Assembly: GCA_016709145.1 (NCBI GenBank)
Contig: JADJEK010000011.1
Location: 110,007-174,006 of the forward strand
Direction of reading: 5' to 3'
Source: Planctomycetota bacterium
GTDB taxonomy: Bacteria > Planctomycetota > B15-G4 > JADJEK01
DNA length: 64,000 nt
A program made the position numbers and the translations under genes. Below, in pieces: positions 53,124-62,331 of the stretch (within the stretch, counting starts at the first letter, position 1; each line of letters starts with the position of its first letter). The notes under the pieces were generated by a model. That model was not told where the DNA came from. It did not search any database and was given only the letters and a program-made list of their open reading frames with translations.

Positions 53124-54928
53124 ACGTTCCGCAGGTCGTTCTTCAGCCACTCGCGCACGGCCTCGTCGAAAGCCGCCCAATCTTCGTCGGTCTCGAGTTC
53201 GAAGATCTCGCCGAACAGCTCGCCGTCGGCGGTGCCCGCGATCTCGGCTTCGAAGTAGCGATCGAAGCCCTCTTTGTATTTCCCGCCCTCGGCGTAATGG
53301 AGATACATGATCAGTCCCCAGCCTTGGGCATAGATCATGCTCACCATATGACGCGCCGCGGGGTCTTCGGCTTGATCGACCTGCGCTTTCCAGAACCGGG
53401 GATAGTCGATGTGCACCAAGTCGTGCACCGAGTACGCCGAGCCGCCCTGGATCGCCGTCAGCAGCGAACCGGAGCGGTCCTTCAGGAATTGCCCGAGCTT
53501 GTACTCCTGGATCACCTGGCCCGAGACCGGATCGAGGCGCTGCTCGATCTTGTGCCCGTTGAAGAACTCGGCGAAGCCCTCCTGGAACCACGGCGAGATG
53601 AAGCCGTTCGGGCAAGTGAAGTGGACCAACTGGTGCGTGCCTTCATGGAACATGACGCCGATGAACGACGCGTCGCCGGTGTTCCAGAGCATCAGTCGCT
53701 TCAGCGCCGGGATGTAGTACGCGCCGATGAATTCGCTCTTCGGATACTGCGGGTTCTTCTTCTGCCAATTGTCGTACCCCGCCTTCGAGGCGAAGATCAC
53801 GATCGCGATCGGCTCCTCGACCTCCTTCAGTCCGAAGCGTTCTGCATAGCGATCGAAATAGACGCGATAGAGCGCACCGAGCGCGGTGCCGAACCACTTC
53901 TCGTTGCCGTCGAGGTCGGCGCCCGCGCCCTTTTGCATGGCGGCGACGTACGGGCGCGGCATCACGCCGTCGTCGAATCGAACCTCGAATTGCGAGTCGG
54001 GGAATTCGTCCTGCATGCGCGAGCGCAGCGAGTCGACCGCTTCGCGGAACGCGTCGGGCCGCGCCGACGACGCGCTGGTCGATTTGCCGAGCGCGAAGTC
54101 GCCGAGCTTCTCGGCCGCGACCGCGATCGCGTGGTCCTCGTCGGTCAGCCACTTGCCGGTGTACTGGCGCGCCGGGCCTTCGTACTGGCGGAAGCCGAGC
54201 GCCAAGCGCGCTTCGACGTCGTTCGCGTCGAGCAGCAGCAGCTCGCGCGCGACGCGATTCGTCAGCGCGGCGTCGGATCCCGACTTCGCGCGCGCGAACA
54301 ACGCCTTGCGCGTGTCGAGGTCGTCTGGCGCGAGGCGTTCGAGTCGCGTCGCGATCGGCTCGTCGTTCGCACTCGAGGCCGTCGGGTTCGCGCCAACGTC
54401 GGCCGCGTTCGTCCCCGACCCCTGGGCCGCATTGGCCGAACCCGTGGTTCCCGTGGCTCCGGTCGAACCGGGGCCCGGCTTCGAGCCGCCATCGCGCGTG
54501 AAGTAGACGCCTGCCGCGACCGCGAGCACGATGACGCCACCGGCGATCGCGAGCATGGGCTTCTTGCCCGCCGCGGGTGTCGACGTCGGCGCGCCGCCGC
54601 GGCGCGACGTCGTGCGCGCGGCGCCGGCGGCCGCGGATCCCGCGGTCTTGCGGCGGATGACCGGGCCCTTCGTCGGAACGGGATCCGGGCTCGCGGAGGC
54701 AGTTGGAGCCGCCTCGGCGACTTCCTCGACCAACTCGTCGCCCGAGCCGATGCCCGCGGCCGGCGTCGACGCCGCCAGTTCCAGGCTGGCGTCGAGTTCC
54801 TCGAGTGCCGCGGCACCGGGCACGGTAATCGTGCCGCGATGGCACTTCGGACACTGGAACACGGACCCCGGCACCTTCCCCGTCACGTTGAACGAGGTGG
54901 CGCAGGCCGTACAGCTTGCGTTTTGCAC
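53120..54928 (-). CDS. DUF1570-type membrane metallopeptidase
   Basis: A 602-residue protein. The start is GTG 54928, with GGAAGGAA upstream; the N-terminus carries a small zinc-ribbon-like motif (CTACATSFNV, VFQCPKCH). A membrane helix lies near residue 130 (MLAIAGGVIVLAVAAGVYFT), and the C-terminal part is a DUF1570-type peptidase with zinc motif VMFHEGTHQLVHF near residue 425 and the third ligand in PWFQEGFAEFFNG. The order zinc ribbon, linker, helix, peptidase suggests a cytoplasmic sensor head with an outer peptidase. Coupled by overlap to the HEAT-repeat gene downstream. Confidence 0.85.
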   Translation of the reverse strand: MQNASCTACATSFNVTGKVPGSVFQCPKCHRGTITVPGAAALEELDASLELAASTPAAGIGSGDELVEEVAEAAPTASASPDPVPTKGPVIRRKTAGSAAAGAARTTSRRGGAPTSTPAAGKKPMLAIAGGVIVLAVAAGVYFTRDGGSKPGPGSTGATGTTGSANAAQGSGTNAADVGANPTASSANDEPIATRLERLAPDDLDTRKALFARAKSGSDAALTNRVARELLLLDANDVEARLALGFRQYEGPARQYTGKWLTDEDHAIAVAAEKLGDFALGKSTSASSARPDAFREAVDSLRSRMQDEFPDSQFEVRFDDGVMPRPYVAAMQKGAGADLDGNEKWFGTALGALYRVYFDRYAERFGLKEVEEPIAIVIFASKAGYDNWQKKNPQYPKSEFIGAYYIPALKRLMLWNTGDASFIGVMFHEGTHQLVHFTCPNGFISPWFQEGFAEFFNGHKIEQRLDPVSGQVIQEYKLGQFLKDRSGSLLTAIQGGSAYSVHDLVHIDYPRFWKAQVDQAEDPAARHMVSMIYAQGWGLIMYLHYAEGGKYKEGFDRYFEAEIAGTADGELFGEIFELETDEDWAAFDEAVREWLKNDLRNV

Positions 54929-55044
54929 GATTCCTTCCCTCCGGCGGACGGCAGGCTCGACGAGGCGCGGAGTATAACCACGCCCGCTCGTGCCTCCGGT
55001 CGCCGCTCCCGCGGTTCGTCCCACTTCGATCGATCGAGAACCCC

Positions 55045-55752
55045 GTGAATCCCGCGCTCCGTCGTTCGCTTCTCGCGCTGCTCTCGACGTCTTGGTTCGG
55101 AGGTTGCGACGACGGTCCGCCGCGGCCGCTCGAAGTCGTCCACACCTCGGTCGACGTCGCCGCGGAGGCTCGTGCGCGTGCCGAGCTGACGATGGCCGGC
55201 GGCGACTTGCACGTGTTCGTCGGCGATGCCGGGCCCGCGGCCGAGGCCGAGTTCCAGTTCGATTGGGAGCCGATGCGACCGAAGCTCGAGGTCGACTCGA
55301 CCGGGGCGACGCCTCTCGTGCGCATCACGCAGCCGGCGATCCCCGACGAAGCGCGGCGCTCGCGCAACGTGTGGAGGGTCTCGTACGACGGTTCGCGCGT
55401 GACGGACTACGCACTGACGCAGGGCGTCGGCGCCTGCGCGCTGACGATCACGGGCTCGCGCGTCGATCAATTCGACGTTCGGCTCGGCACCGGCGCGTTG
55501 AGCATCGACCTCACGGGTGTGGTGCGCTCGCTGAAAGGGCGCATCGAGTTGAACAACGGTCGGCTCGTGCTGCAGTTGCCGCATCGGCACGGCGTGAAGG
55601 TCCACCGCAAGATCGTGGTCGGCTACGCCACGATGAACGGCGAGGAACAGAAGGACGCGATCTGGACCAGCGCGAACTACGACACGGCGCCGATCCGCAT
55701 CGAACTCGACGCGCTCGTGCTCGGCGGCGAGATCGAGATGAAGACGCAATGA
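55045..55752 (+). CDS. Predicted lipoprotein with toast-rack-like repeats
   Basis: A 235-residue lipoprotein (signal peptide LLALLSTSWFGGC with lipobox FGGC). The body has strand repeats of a DUF2154/toast-rack style (ARAELTMAGGDLHVFVGDAG, FDVRLGTGALSIDLTGVVR, LKGRIELNNGRLVLQLPHR), a pattern shared with envelope-stress LiaF-like proteins. I am moderately sure of the fold and not of any function. The start is GTG 55045, since no ATG fits. It overlaps the EamA gene by ATGA, and a third gene follows with GTGA. Confidence 0.68.
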   Translation: MNPALRRSLLALLSTSWFGGCDDGPPRPLEVVHTSVDVAAEARARAELTMAGGDLHVFVGDAGPAAEAEFQFDWEPMRPKLEVDSTGATPLVRITQPAIPDEARRSRNVWRVSYDGSRVTDYALTQGVGACALTITGSRVDQFDVRLGTGALSIDLTGVVRSLKGRIELNNGRLVLQLPHRHGVKVHRKIVVGYATMNGEEQKDAIWTSANYDTAPIRIELDALVLGGEIEMKTQ

Positions 55753-56645
55753 GGCGCGGTGCGCGCGGGCTCGCGTTCGCGCTCGGCTCGGCGTTGGCGT
55801 TCGCGCTGATGGGGTGGTGCGTGCGCCTCGCGGGCGACCATGTGCCACCGCCCGAGGTCGCCTTCGGCCGCGGTCTGATCGGTTGCGTCGTGTTGCTCCC
55901 GCTGGTCGGGAGTCGTGTGACGGTGTTGTTCACGCGGCGATCGCTGTGGCTGTGGGTGCGCAGCGTCGCCGGCGCGGCGGCCGTGCTCTCGTTCTTCTGG
56001 ACCGTGCACGAATCGAGCGTGGCGTCGTCGCGCGCGTTGACCGATCTCGCGCCCGCGTTCGTCGTGTTGCTCGCCTGGCTCTGCCGCACCGAACCGCCGC
56101 GGCTCACGCTGTGCCTCGTCATCCTCGCGATGACCGGATCGGCCGTGCTGCTGAACCTCGACGCGAGTTCCGGCGTGTCGGGCCTCGTGCTCGGCGTCGG
56201 GCTGTTCGGCGCGTTCTGCGCGAGCATCGCGTATCACGCGCTGCGGCAGGCCGCGCAGACGTTCTCGTCGCGGCTGGTCGTGTTCGGGTTGGCGCTGGCG
56301 ATGACGCTGGCTGCGCCGTTCGCGCCGTCGGAGCCCTGGGTGATCCCCGACGCGCGCGGCGTCGCGCTGATCGTCGGCGTGGGCGGGCTCGGCATCCTCG
56401 GCCAGATCTGGATGACCCGGGCCTATGTCGAGTTGTCGGCCGCGGTCGCTTCGGCGCTCGGGACCACGGCGTTGCTGTGGAGCGTGCTCATCGACGTCGT
56501 GTTCCAGGGTCGGACGCTGACCGTCGGCGCGGGCGTCGCCTATGCCGTGATCGCCGCCGGCGCCGCGTCGATCCACTGGATCGAACGGCGGGGCTCCGGC
56601 GCCTATCCTGCTCGCACCCAGCGCACCGTCGGAGCTTCGGCGTGA
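55749..56645 (+). CDS. EamA/DMT-family transporter
   Basis: A 298-residue membrane protein with about ten helices in two EamA repeats (AFALGSALAFALMGWCVRLA, ...LVLGVGLFGAFCASIAYHAL). It would move small metabolites across the inner membrane; the substrate is unknown. The ATG at 55749 overlaps the stop of the lipoprotein gene, and its own stop overlaps the next gene's GTG, so three genes form one operon. Confidence 0.88.
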   Translation: MRRGARGLAFALGSALAFALMGWCVRLAGDHVPPPEVAFGRGLIGCVVLLPLVGSRVTVLFTRRSLWLWVRSVAGAAAVLSFFWTVHESSVASSRALTDLAPAFVVLLAWLCRTEPPRLTLCLVILAMTGSAVLLNLDASSGVSGLVLGVGLFGAFCASIAYHALRQAAQTFSSRLVVFGLALAMTLAAPFAPSEPWVIPDARGVALIVGVGGLGILGQIWMTRAYVELSAAVASALGTTALLWSVLIDVVFQGRTLTVGAGVAYAVIAAGAASIHWIERRGSGAYPARTQRTVGASA

Positions 56646-57652
56646 GCCCGTCGCCAGTCATTCCAGCCTCGGTCCGACGAGTCCTGCGAGTCAGTGCGCC
56701 GCTGGTCGCGTCGGTGGGGTGCGTATTCGTGCTGCTCGCGTGTCTGCGGCGCGACGACGTCGATCCGCGCCGCATCGAATGGAAGCCCGTGGATTCCGTG
56801 AACGCGGCGCTGCCCGAGTCGATCCGCGTCCACGCCTTCGAGTCCGATGGGCCACCGCTGCGTGCGTGGTACGTGCGCATCCGCGAGAGCGACCCCGACG
56901 TGCGGACGCACGTCGTGGCGGCCGACGACGACGATCAGCGCGAGACGTGCACCGAGATCGCGAAGCGCACGAACGCCGCCGTGGTCCTGAACGCCGGCTA
57001 CTTCGGCGCCGACGGCGCGAAGACGTACCACTCCGGTTTGTTGCTCGAGAACGGTCGTCTCGACACGGCCGCGTTCGATTACCAGACCCGCGAGGATCCG
57101 AACTCGAAGGAGAAACTGCGCTACGAACTCACGCGCGGCGCGATCGGGTTCTCCGCCGACGACCATGCCGACATCGCCTACTGCCAGACCAAGGACAAGG
57201 TCGTCTACGAAGTGCCCGAACCCGTGAACAACGAACTCGGGCGACCAGCGACCCGCGTGCCGCGCGAGCATTGGCGCGTCTGGGACGTCGTCGACGCGGT
57301 CCAGGCCGGCCCGGTGCTCGTGCGCGACGGAGTCATCGACGTGACCGACGACGAGGAAGTGTTCTTCGGCACGACGATCCCGCTGGTGCATCCGCGATCG
57401 GCGGCCGGGATCACGGCCGACGGCGACGTGATCCTGATGGTCGTCGAAGGTCGCCGCCCCGAGAGTCGCGGCGTCGATCTGCAAGAGCTCGCGCTGCTCA
57501 TGCATGCGATCGGCTGCGTCGAAGCGCTGAACCTCGACGGCGGCGGGTCGTCGGCCTTGGTCGTGAACGGCCAGCGCTTGAACGACCTGCCGGTCGGACA
57601 GCAACACGAACGCGCGGTCGCGTCGGCGCTCGTCGTCGACTGGCAGCGCTGA
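56642..57652 (+). CDS. Phosphodiester glycosidase family (NAGPA-like) protein
   Basis: A 336-residue protein with an N-terminal membrane segment (LVASVGCVFVLLACLRR) and an outside domain of the phosphodiester glycosidase family. Family motifs include AAVVLNAGYFGADGAKTYHSG, PRSAAGITADGDVILMVVEG, and LMHAIGCVEALNLDGGGSSA near the C-terminus. Members hydrolyse phosphodiester-linked sugars on glycoconjugates or exopolysaccharide. The start is GTG 56642, overlapping the EamA stop (GTGA). It may be processed to a soluble form. Confidence 0.87.
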   Translation: MSPSPVIPASVRRVLRVSAPLVASVGCVFVLLACLRRDDVDPRRIEWKPVDSVNAALPESIRVHAFESDGPPLRAWYVRIRESDPDVRTHVVAADDDDQRETCTEIAKRTNAAVVLNAGYFGADGAKTYHSGLLLENGRLDTAAFDYQTREDPNSKEKLRYELTRGAIGFSADDHADIAYCQTKDKVVYEVPEPVNNELGRPATRVPREHWRVWDVVDAVQAGPVLVRDGVIDVTDDEEVFFGTTIPLVHPRSAAGITADGDVILMVVEGRRPESRGVDLQELALLMHAIGCVEALNLDGGGSSALVVNGQRLNDLPVGQQHERAVASALVVDWQR

Positions 57653-57679
57653 GGCGGTCGCCGCGCCGCGCGCGCGCGA

Positions 57680-59410
57680 TCACTTCACGGGCCAGCGCGC
57701 GAGGCCGTCAGGATCGGGATCGATGCCGAGCAACGTGCAGCGGATCAACTCGATCGGGATCGGGCCGAGCGTCAACACGGTGTCGTGGAACTGCTTGTCG
57801 GTGACGCGCGTGCCGAGTTCGGCGCGCAACTGGCGCAACTGCAGGCCGCCGATCATGTAGCCGCACTGGTACAGCGGCGAGTAATCGCCGGCGATGTAGC
57901 GCCGCACTTCGGACGTCGCGGCGAAGCGCTCGTGCCCGACCTGGTCGACCAGCGTGTCGACCATTTGCGCCGGCGTCATCTCGCCGAGGTGGAACTTCAA
58001 GCTCACGAGGATGCGCGCACAGCGATGCGCGCGCCAGAACAGCATGCCGATGCGTTCGTGGGCATTCCGCGGGTAGCCGATGTCCCAGAACAGCATCTCC
58101 CAATACAGCGCCCAGCCCTCGACGAGGAACGGCGTCGACAGGATCTGGCGCTCCGGGCGCTCGCGGCGCGCCATGAAGCCTTGCAAGTGGTGGCCCGGGA
58201 TCAGCTCGTGCGGCGTCACGTTGCGCGTGAAGTGACGGTTGTTGCCGCGCAGCGACATCTCCTTGTCCGCGTGGTCCATCGCGTCGGTCGGATACGAGAC
58301 GCCCATCGCCTGCGGGTTGTAGACCGCGTACGGCAGGACCTTCTGCGTCTCCAGCGACAGCATCTCGACGCGCCACGTCGCCTCGCACAGCGGCGGGATC
58401 GTGACCAGATCGCGGTCCTTCAGGAACTGGATCGCGAACTTCGCTTGTTCGGCGACGAGATCGTCCTGCGCGCCGGGCTCGACGTGGTCGGCCTTGGTCG
58501 CGGCCAGCGCGGCCTTCCAGTCGTCGCCGAAGCCGAGTTCGCGCGCGGCGCGCTTCAGCTCGACCTCGCACCACTGCATCTCGCGCTCGCCGATCGCGAC
58601 GAGCTGTTCGGGCGTCGTCGCGAGCAGTTCGCCGCGCAAGTCCGCGAGCAGCGCGTCGCGCCCGATCGGGTCGCCGACCAGCGGATCGTCGTCGCGACCG
58701 CGCAGACCGGCGACGTCCTCGCGCAGGAAGCGCGCGTACTCGTTCAGCGCGCGCGAGACCTCGCCGATCGGCTGGCGCAACCACCACGTCGCCAGCGGAT
58801 CGAAGCCTTCGTAGTACGCGAACCACTCGCTGAGCACGCGATGCAGGTGATCGACGGCTGCGGCGGCACGGCGCCCGACCACGGCGCTGGCGACGACCTC
58901 GCCGGCGCTGTGCTTGCGCGCGAGTTCGCCACGCAACGCGTCGATGCTCGCGGCCAGCGGCGCGAGTCGCGCGGCGGTCGCTTCGGGTTCGATCGGCACC
59001 AGCGTGCGGCGCTCGTGCTCGAGCGCGAGCACCAGCTCGCGGAACGGCAGCAGCGCGTCCATCTCCGCGAGTTGTCGGCGCGCGAGCTCGATCGACGCGG
59101 TCTCGTTGTGCAGCGCGAGCGCGAGGATCGCGTGGTCGACCTTGCCGGTGAGGTCGAGCGCGGCGCGGTCGATCGCATCGAGTCGTGCGCTCCACCGCGC
59201 GAGGAATGCGGACTTCGCTTCCCAGGTGACCGGATCGAAGCGCAAGTCGTTGAACTGATCGAAGTCCCGCAGGTCGACCTGATACGCGCGCAACAGTGCC
59301 GCGAGGCCCGAACTCGCGGGGGCGGAAGCGGCCGGCAGCGCCTGGGCGGCGGCAATCGGTTCGGCCGAGGAGACGGAGGCGAGCGCGACAAGGGCGGCAA
59401 GCGCGAGCAT
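57680..59410 (-). CDS. DUF885 family metallopeptidase-like protein
   Basis: A 576-residue exported protein (signal peptide LALAALVALASVSSAEP). DUF885 proteins are related to zinc peptidases; the motif PHELIPGHHLQGF near residue 398 supplies the HExxxGHH metal site, followed by VEGWALYWEMLFW with a likely third ligand. No substrate is known. The ATG at 59410 is chosen for the signal peptide; the frame stays open for 740 bases upstream. It converges with the NAGPA gene and is divergent from the DinB gene. Confidence 0.87.
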   Translation of the reverse strand: MLALAALVALASVSSAEPIAAAQALPAASAPASSGLAALLRAYQVDLRDFDQFNDLRFDPVTWEAKSAFLARWSARLDAIDRAALDLTGKVDHAILALALHNETASIELARRQLAEMDALLPFRELVLALEHERRTLVPIEPEATAARLAPLAASIDALRGELARKHSAGEVVASAVVGRRAAAAVDHLHRVLSEWFAYYEGFDPLATWWLRQPIGEVSRALNEYARFLREDVAGLRGRDDDPLVGDPIGRDALLADLRGELLATTPEQLVAIGEREMQWCEVELKRAARELGFGDDWKAALAATKADHVEPGAQDDLVAEQAKFAIQFLKDRDLVTIPPLCEATWRVEMLSLETQKVLPYAVYNPQAMGVSYPTDAMDHADKEMSLRGNNRHFTRNVTPHELIPGHHLQGFMARRERPERQILSTPFLVEGWALYWEMLFWDIGYPRNAHERIGMLFWRAHRCARILVSLKFHLGEMTPAQMVDTLVDQVGHERFAATSEVRRYIAGDYSPLYQCGYMIGGLQLRQLRAELGTRVTDKQFHDTVLTLGPIPIELIRCTLLGIDPDPDGLARWPVK

Positions 59411-59527
59411 GGAGGGCTCCGGGATCGCGGCGAACGGGCGGCGCAGCGTACCGGAGTGATTCCCAGGCTTGTGCGGCGGCCCTCCGCGCGCACAATCGCG
59501 GACCCCACACGACCGGAGTTTCGCCCC

Positions 59528-60049
59528 ATGGATCCCAAGGCCGACGTCCACCGCAAAGCACAGGAGTACTTGGCCGGCCGTGATCTGGTCGGCCTCCTGG
59601 CCGAGCTGCCGGCGAAACTCGACGCGGCGATCAAGGGCCTCGACTTCAAGACGCGTCACTGTCCGGAAGCGACGGGCAAGTGGTCGGTCCACGACGTGGT
59701 CACGCATCTCGCCGATTGCGAAGTCGTCTACCGCTTCCGCATGCGCGTGATCGCCGCCGAGGACGATCCGAAGCTGCAAGCGTTCGACGAGAATGCGTTC
59801 GCCGCGCGTCTGCATTACGGCGAGACTCCGCTCGAGGAGTCGCTGTCGATCCTGCTGACGCTGCGCAATGCGAACGTGCGGTGGTTGAAGACGCTGAAGC
59901 CGGACGACCTGAACCGCACCGCGCAGCATCCGGAGCGCGGCCGCGAGACGCTGCGCGACATCGCCACGCTGATCGCGTGGCACGACGCCCGCCACTTGGC
60001 TCAGATCGCGCGCATCCGCGCGGGGTTCCTCGGGGGTGTCGGTGCATGA
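59528..60049 (+). CDS. DinB/YfiT-like four-helix metal-binding protein
   Basis: A 173-residue DinB-fold protein. The metal-binding histidines appear in KWSVHDVVTHLADCE and in LIAWHDARHLAQIARI near the C-terminus. DinB-type proteins include thiol transferases and proteins of unknown role. ATG at 59528 fits the family start. The stop overlaps the next gene (ATGA at 60046), so the protease-like lipoprotein is translated with it. Confidence 0.87.
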   Translation: MDPKADVHRKAQEYLAGRDLVGLLAELPAKLDAAIKGLDFKTRHCPEATGKWSVHDVVTHLADCEVVYRFRMRVIAAEDDPKLQAFDENAFAARLHYGETPLEESLSILLTLRNANVRWLKTLKPDDLNRTAQHPERGRETLRDIATLIAWHDARHLAQIARIRAGFLGGVGA

Positions 60050-61584
60050 GGGCGCGGATCCCGTGGGTCGGCGCACGGTTCGCGCGATCGCTCGGGGTCG
60101 CGATCGCACTCGGACTGTCCGCCTGCTCGGCGACGACGGATCGCTACGCACCGGAACCCCTGCGTGACGCGCCCGACCTCACGTACGCGCTGACGCTCGA
60201 GACGTCGCCGAAGCGCCTCGTGCGCATCGAAGTCGGCGTGGCCGGCGCGAACGACGGCATCACCGAGTTCGCGCTGGACGAAGGCTTCGGCGGCGTGACC
60301 AACGCCGGCTCCGAGTTCGTGCAGCCCGAAGCCAGTGACGATCGCGGCTCTCCCCTGCAAGTCGAGCGACCGGCGCCGCATCGATTCATCGTGCGTCATG
60401 CACCAGGCAGTCACGTGACGCTGCGCTACACGCTGCCGGAGACCGCGCCGAAGACGCCCTTCGTCGAGAGCGGTCATTACCGGCCGTTCTTGACCGCGTC
60501 GCTGCTCCATCTGATCGGGGACGTCGCTCTCGTCGCGCCGCGCCATCTCGATTCCGGCACGAGTCGCGTGATCGAGCTGACGTTCTCCGGGTTTTCCAAC
60601 GCGGGGTGGCAGGGCGCGACGTCGTTCCGGACCGACCTCGAGCCGACCCGCGTGCGTGAGTCGATCGGCGCGTTCCGCCACAGCGTGATCGTCGCCGGGG
60701 ACGTCGACGTCGACGTGGGCACGGTGCGGGGGCGCGCGGTCGCGGTCGCGATGCAACGCGGGGTGTTCGGGTTCGCGTCCGACGAGTTCGCTGGCCGAGT
60801 GCGTCGGATCGTCGAGCTGCAGCGCGCGTACTTCGAGGACGACGACGCCCCGTACTTCCTCGTCAGCGCGATCGCGGTCGGCGCGGCGTCGGAGAACTCG
60901 TTCTCGGCCGGTGGGACCGGACTGACGCAGAGCTTCGCGGCGTTCCTCCCACCGGGCGCCGCGTTCCGCGTCGACACCGACGAGGCCAAGCTGATCGACG
61001 TGCTGCTCGCGCACGAGATGGCCCATCACTGGATCGGGGGCCGCGTCGCCGTGAAGGCGCCGGAAGCCGAGCACTTCTGGTTCTCCGAGGGCTTCACGGA
61101 CTTCGTCGCGCGGCGCGTGCTCGCCGATGCGGGGTTGCTGACGCGTGCGCAATCGATCGACGAACTCAACGCGACACTGGTCGAGTACCACGCGAACCCC
61201 GAGAAGAACGCGCCGGCGTCGCGCATCGCCGACGCGTTCTGGAGCGATCCGAACATCGGCGATCTGCCGTACCAACGCGGGAACTTGGTCGCGATCGTCG
61301 TCGATCACGCGATCCGCACGCGGACCGCGGGCAAGAACAGCCTCGACGACTTGTTGCGCGAGCTCGTGCGCGACGCGAAGGCGCGGCCACTCGTCGTCGA
61401 CACCGACGATCTGCTGCTGCGCATCAGCGCGTGGGCGGGAGCCGACGTCGCGCAGCGCGTTCGCGCGATGGTCGTCGGCGGTGCGACGGTCGAGCTCGAT
61501 CCGGCGACCTACGCGCCGACACTGCGCTACGTCGCCGGTGATCCGCCGCAGTTCGTCGACGCCGCGGGCGAACCGTCGCCGTGA
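60046..61584 (+). CDS. M1-like gluzincin lipoprotein
   Basis: A 512-residue predicted lipoprotein (GVAIALGLSACSATT, lipobox LSAC). The zinc site is LLAHEMAHHWIGG (His323, Glu324, His327) with the third ligand Glu348 in WFSEGFTDFVARR, the M1 aminopeptidase/gluzincin order. The usual GAMEN motif of true M1 aminopeptidases is not obvious; ASENSFSAGG may stand in its place, so activity is uncertain. The N-terminal part is a beta-rich domain. Coupled to the DinB gene by overlap. Confidence 0.82.
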   Translation: MRARIPWVGARFARSLGVAIALGLSACSATTDRYAPEPLRDAPDLTYALTLETSPKRLVRIEVGVAGANDGITEFALDEGFGGVTNAGSEFVQPEASDDRGSPLQVERPAPHRFIVRHAPGSHVTLRYTLPETAPKTPFVESGHYRPFLTASLLHLIGDVALVAPRHLDSGTSRVIELTFSGFSNAGWQGATSFRTDLEPTRVRESIGAFRHSVIVAGDVDVDVGTVRGRAVAVAMQRGVFGFASDEFAGRVRRIVELQRAYFEDDDAPYFLVSAIAVGAASENSFSAGGTGLTQSFAAFLPPGAAFRVDTDEAKLIDVLLAHEMAHHWIGGRVAVKAPEAEHFWFSEGFTDFVARRVLADAGLLTRAQSIDELNATLVEYHANPEKNAPASRIADAFWSDPNIGDLPYQRGNLVAIVVDHAIRTRTAGKNSLDDLLRELVRDAKARPLVVDTDDLLLRISAWAGADVAQRVRAMVVGGATVELDPATYAPTLRYVAGDPPQFVDAAGEPSP

Positions 61585-61612
61585 CGGCGACCGACGTCTC
61601 GGGGTCGACGCG

Positions 61613-62251
61613 TCACGTGCGAACGAAGCGGCGCGCCACGAGCAACGCGATGCCCGGCACGACGAAGGCCACGCCGATCGTCAGCGGCAGGGCCAGCGCG
61701 GTCGCGCGTTGCGCCCCGGCCCACGCGTAGAGCGCGGCGACCGGGAGCGTGCCGATCGCCGACCAGGCGAAGAACGGGCCGATCCGCATCCGGCCGAGCC
61801 CGGCGGTACAGCTCACGATCTCGGTCAGCATCGGCACCGAGCGCGAGAACACGATTCCGAGCGGGCCGAAGCGCTCGACGAACGCGATCACGCGCGGCAA
61901 CTCGCCGGCGCCGATCAAGCGTTCGAACGCGCGAGCGCCGTAGGTTCGGCACAGCGCGAACCCGATCGCCGAACACGCGAGCGAACCCGCGGCGTTCACG
62001 AGGGTGCCGTGCACGGGGCCGAGCAACGCGCCGGACAGCGTCATCAACACCGACGACGGTAGCGGCAACACCAAGTCCACGACGAGCAACAGGAACACGA
62101 CCACGGCCGCGAGTGCGCGGCCATGCGTCGACTCGAGAGCCGTGATGCGCTCGTGGATCCAGGCGTCGCCGAAGCCGAGCGCGTCGGCGGCGACGAACGC
62201 CAGCGAACACAGCAGGAACAGCGACAACACCAGGCCGAAGAAGCGTCGCAC
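61613..62251 (-). CDS. DedA/VTT-type membrane protein
   Basis: A 212-residue membrane protein with about six hydrophobic segments (FFGLVLSLFLLCSLAFVA, ALAAVVVFLLLVVDLVLPLP, LVNAAGSLACSAIGFALC, IGPFFAWSAIGTLPVAAL, LALPLTIGVAFVVPGIALLV) and the VTT/SNARE-associated domain signature (PLPSSVLMTLSGALLGPVHG, VFSRSVPMLTEIVSCTAG). The family includes lipid scramblases and DedA-type proteins. ATG at 62251. It is divergent from tyrS and converges with the protease-like gene. Confidence 0.85.
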   Translation of the reverse strand: MRRFFGLVLSLFLLCSLAFVAADALGFGDAWIHERITALESTHGRALAAVVVFLLLVVDLVLPLPSSVLMTLSGALLGPVHGTLVNAAGSLACSAIGFALCRTYGARAFERLIGAGELPRVIAFVERFGPLGIVFSRSVPMLTEIVSCTAGLGRMRIGPFFAWSAIGTLPVAALYAWAGAQRATALALPLTIGVAFVVPGIALLVARRFVRT

Positions 62252-62331
62252 GGCGCCTCGCGTGGGAGCGGGTTCTCCGTAAGCTAGCCGCCTTCACGCA
62301 CGGTCCGACACAAGCGCAGGAAGCGGTCGCG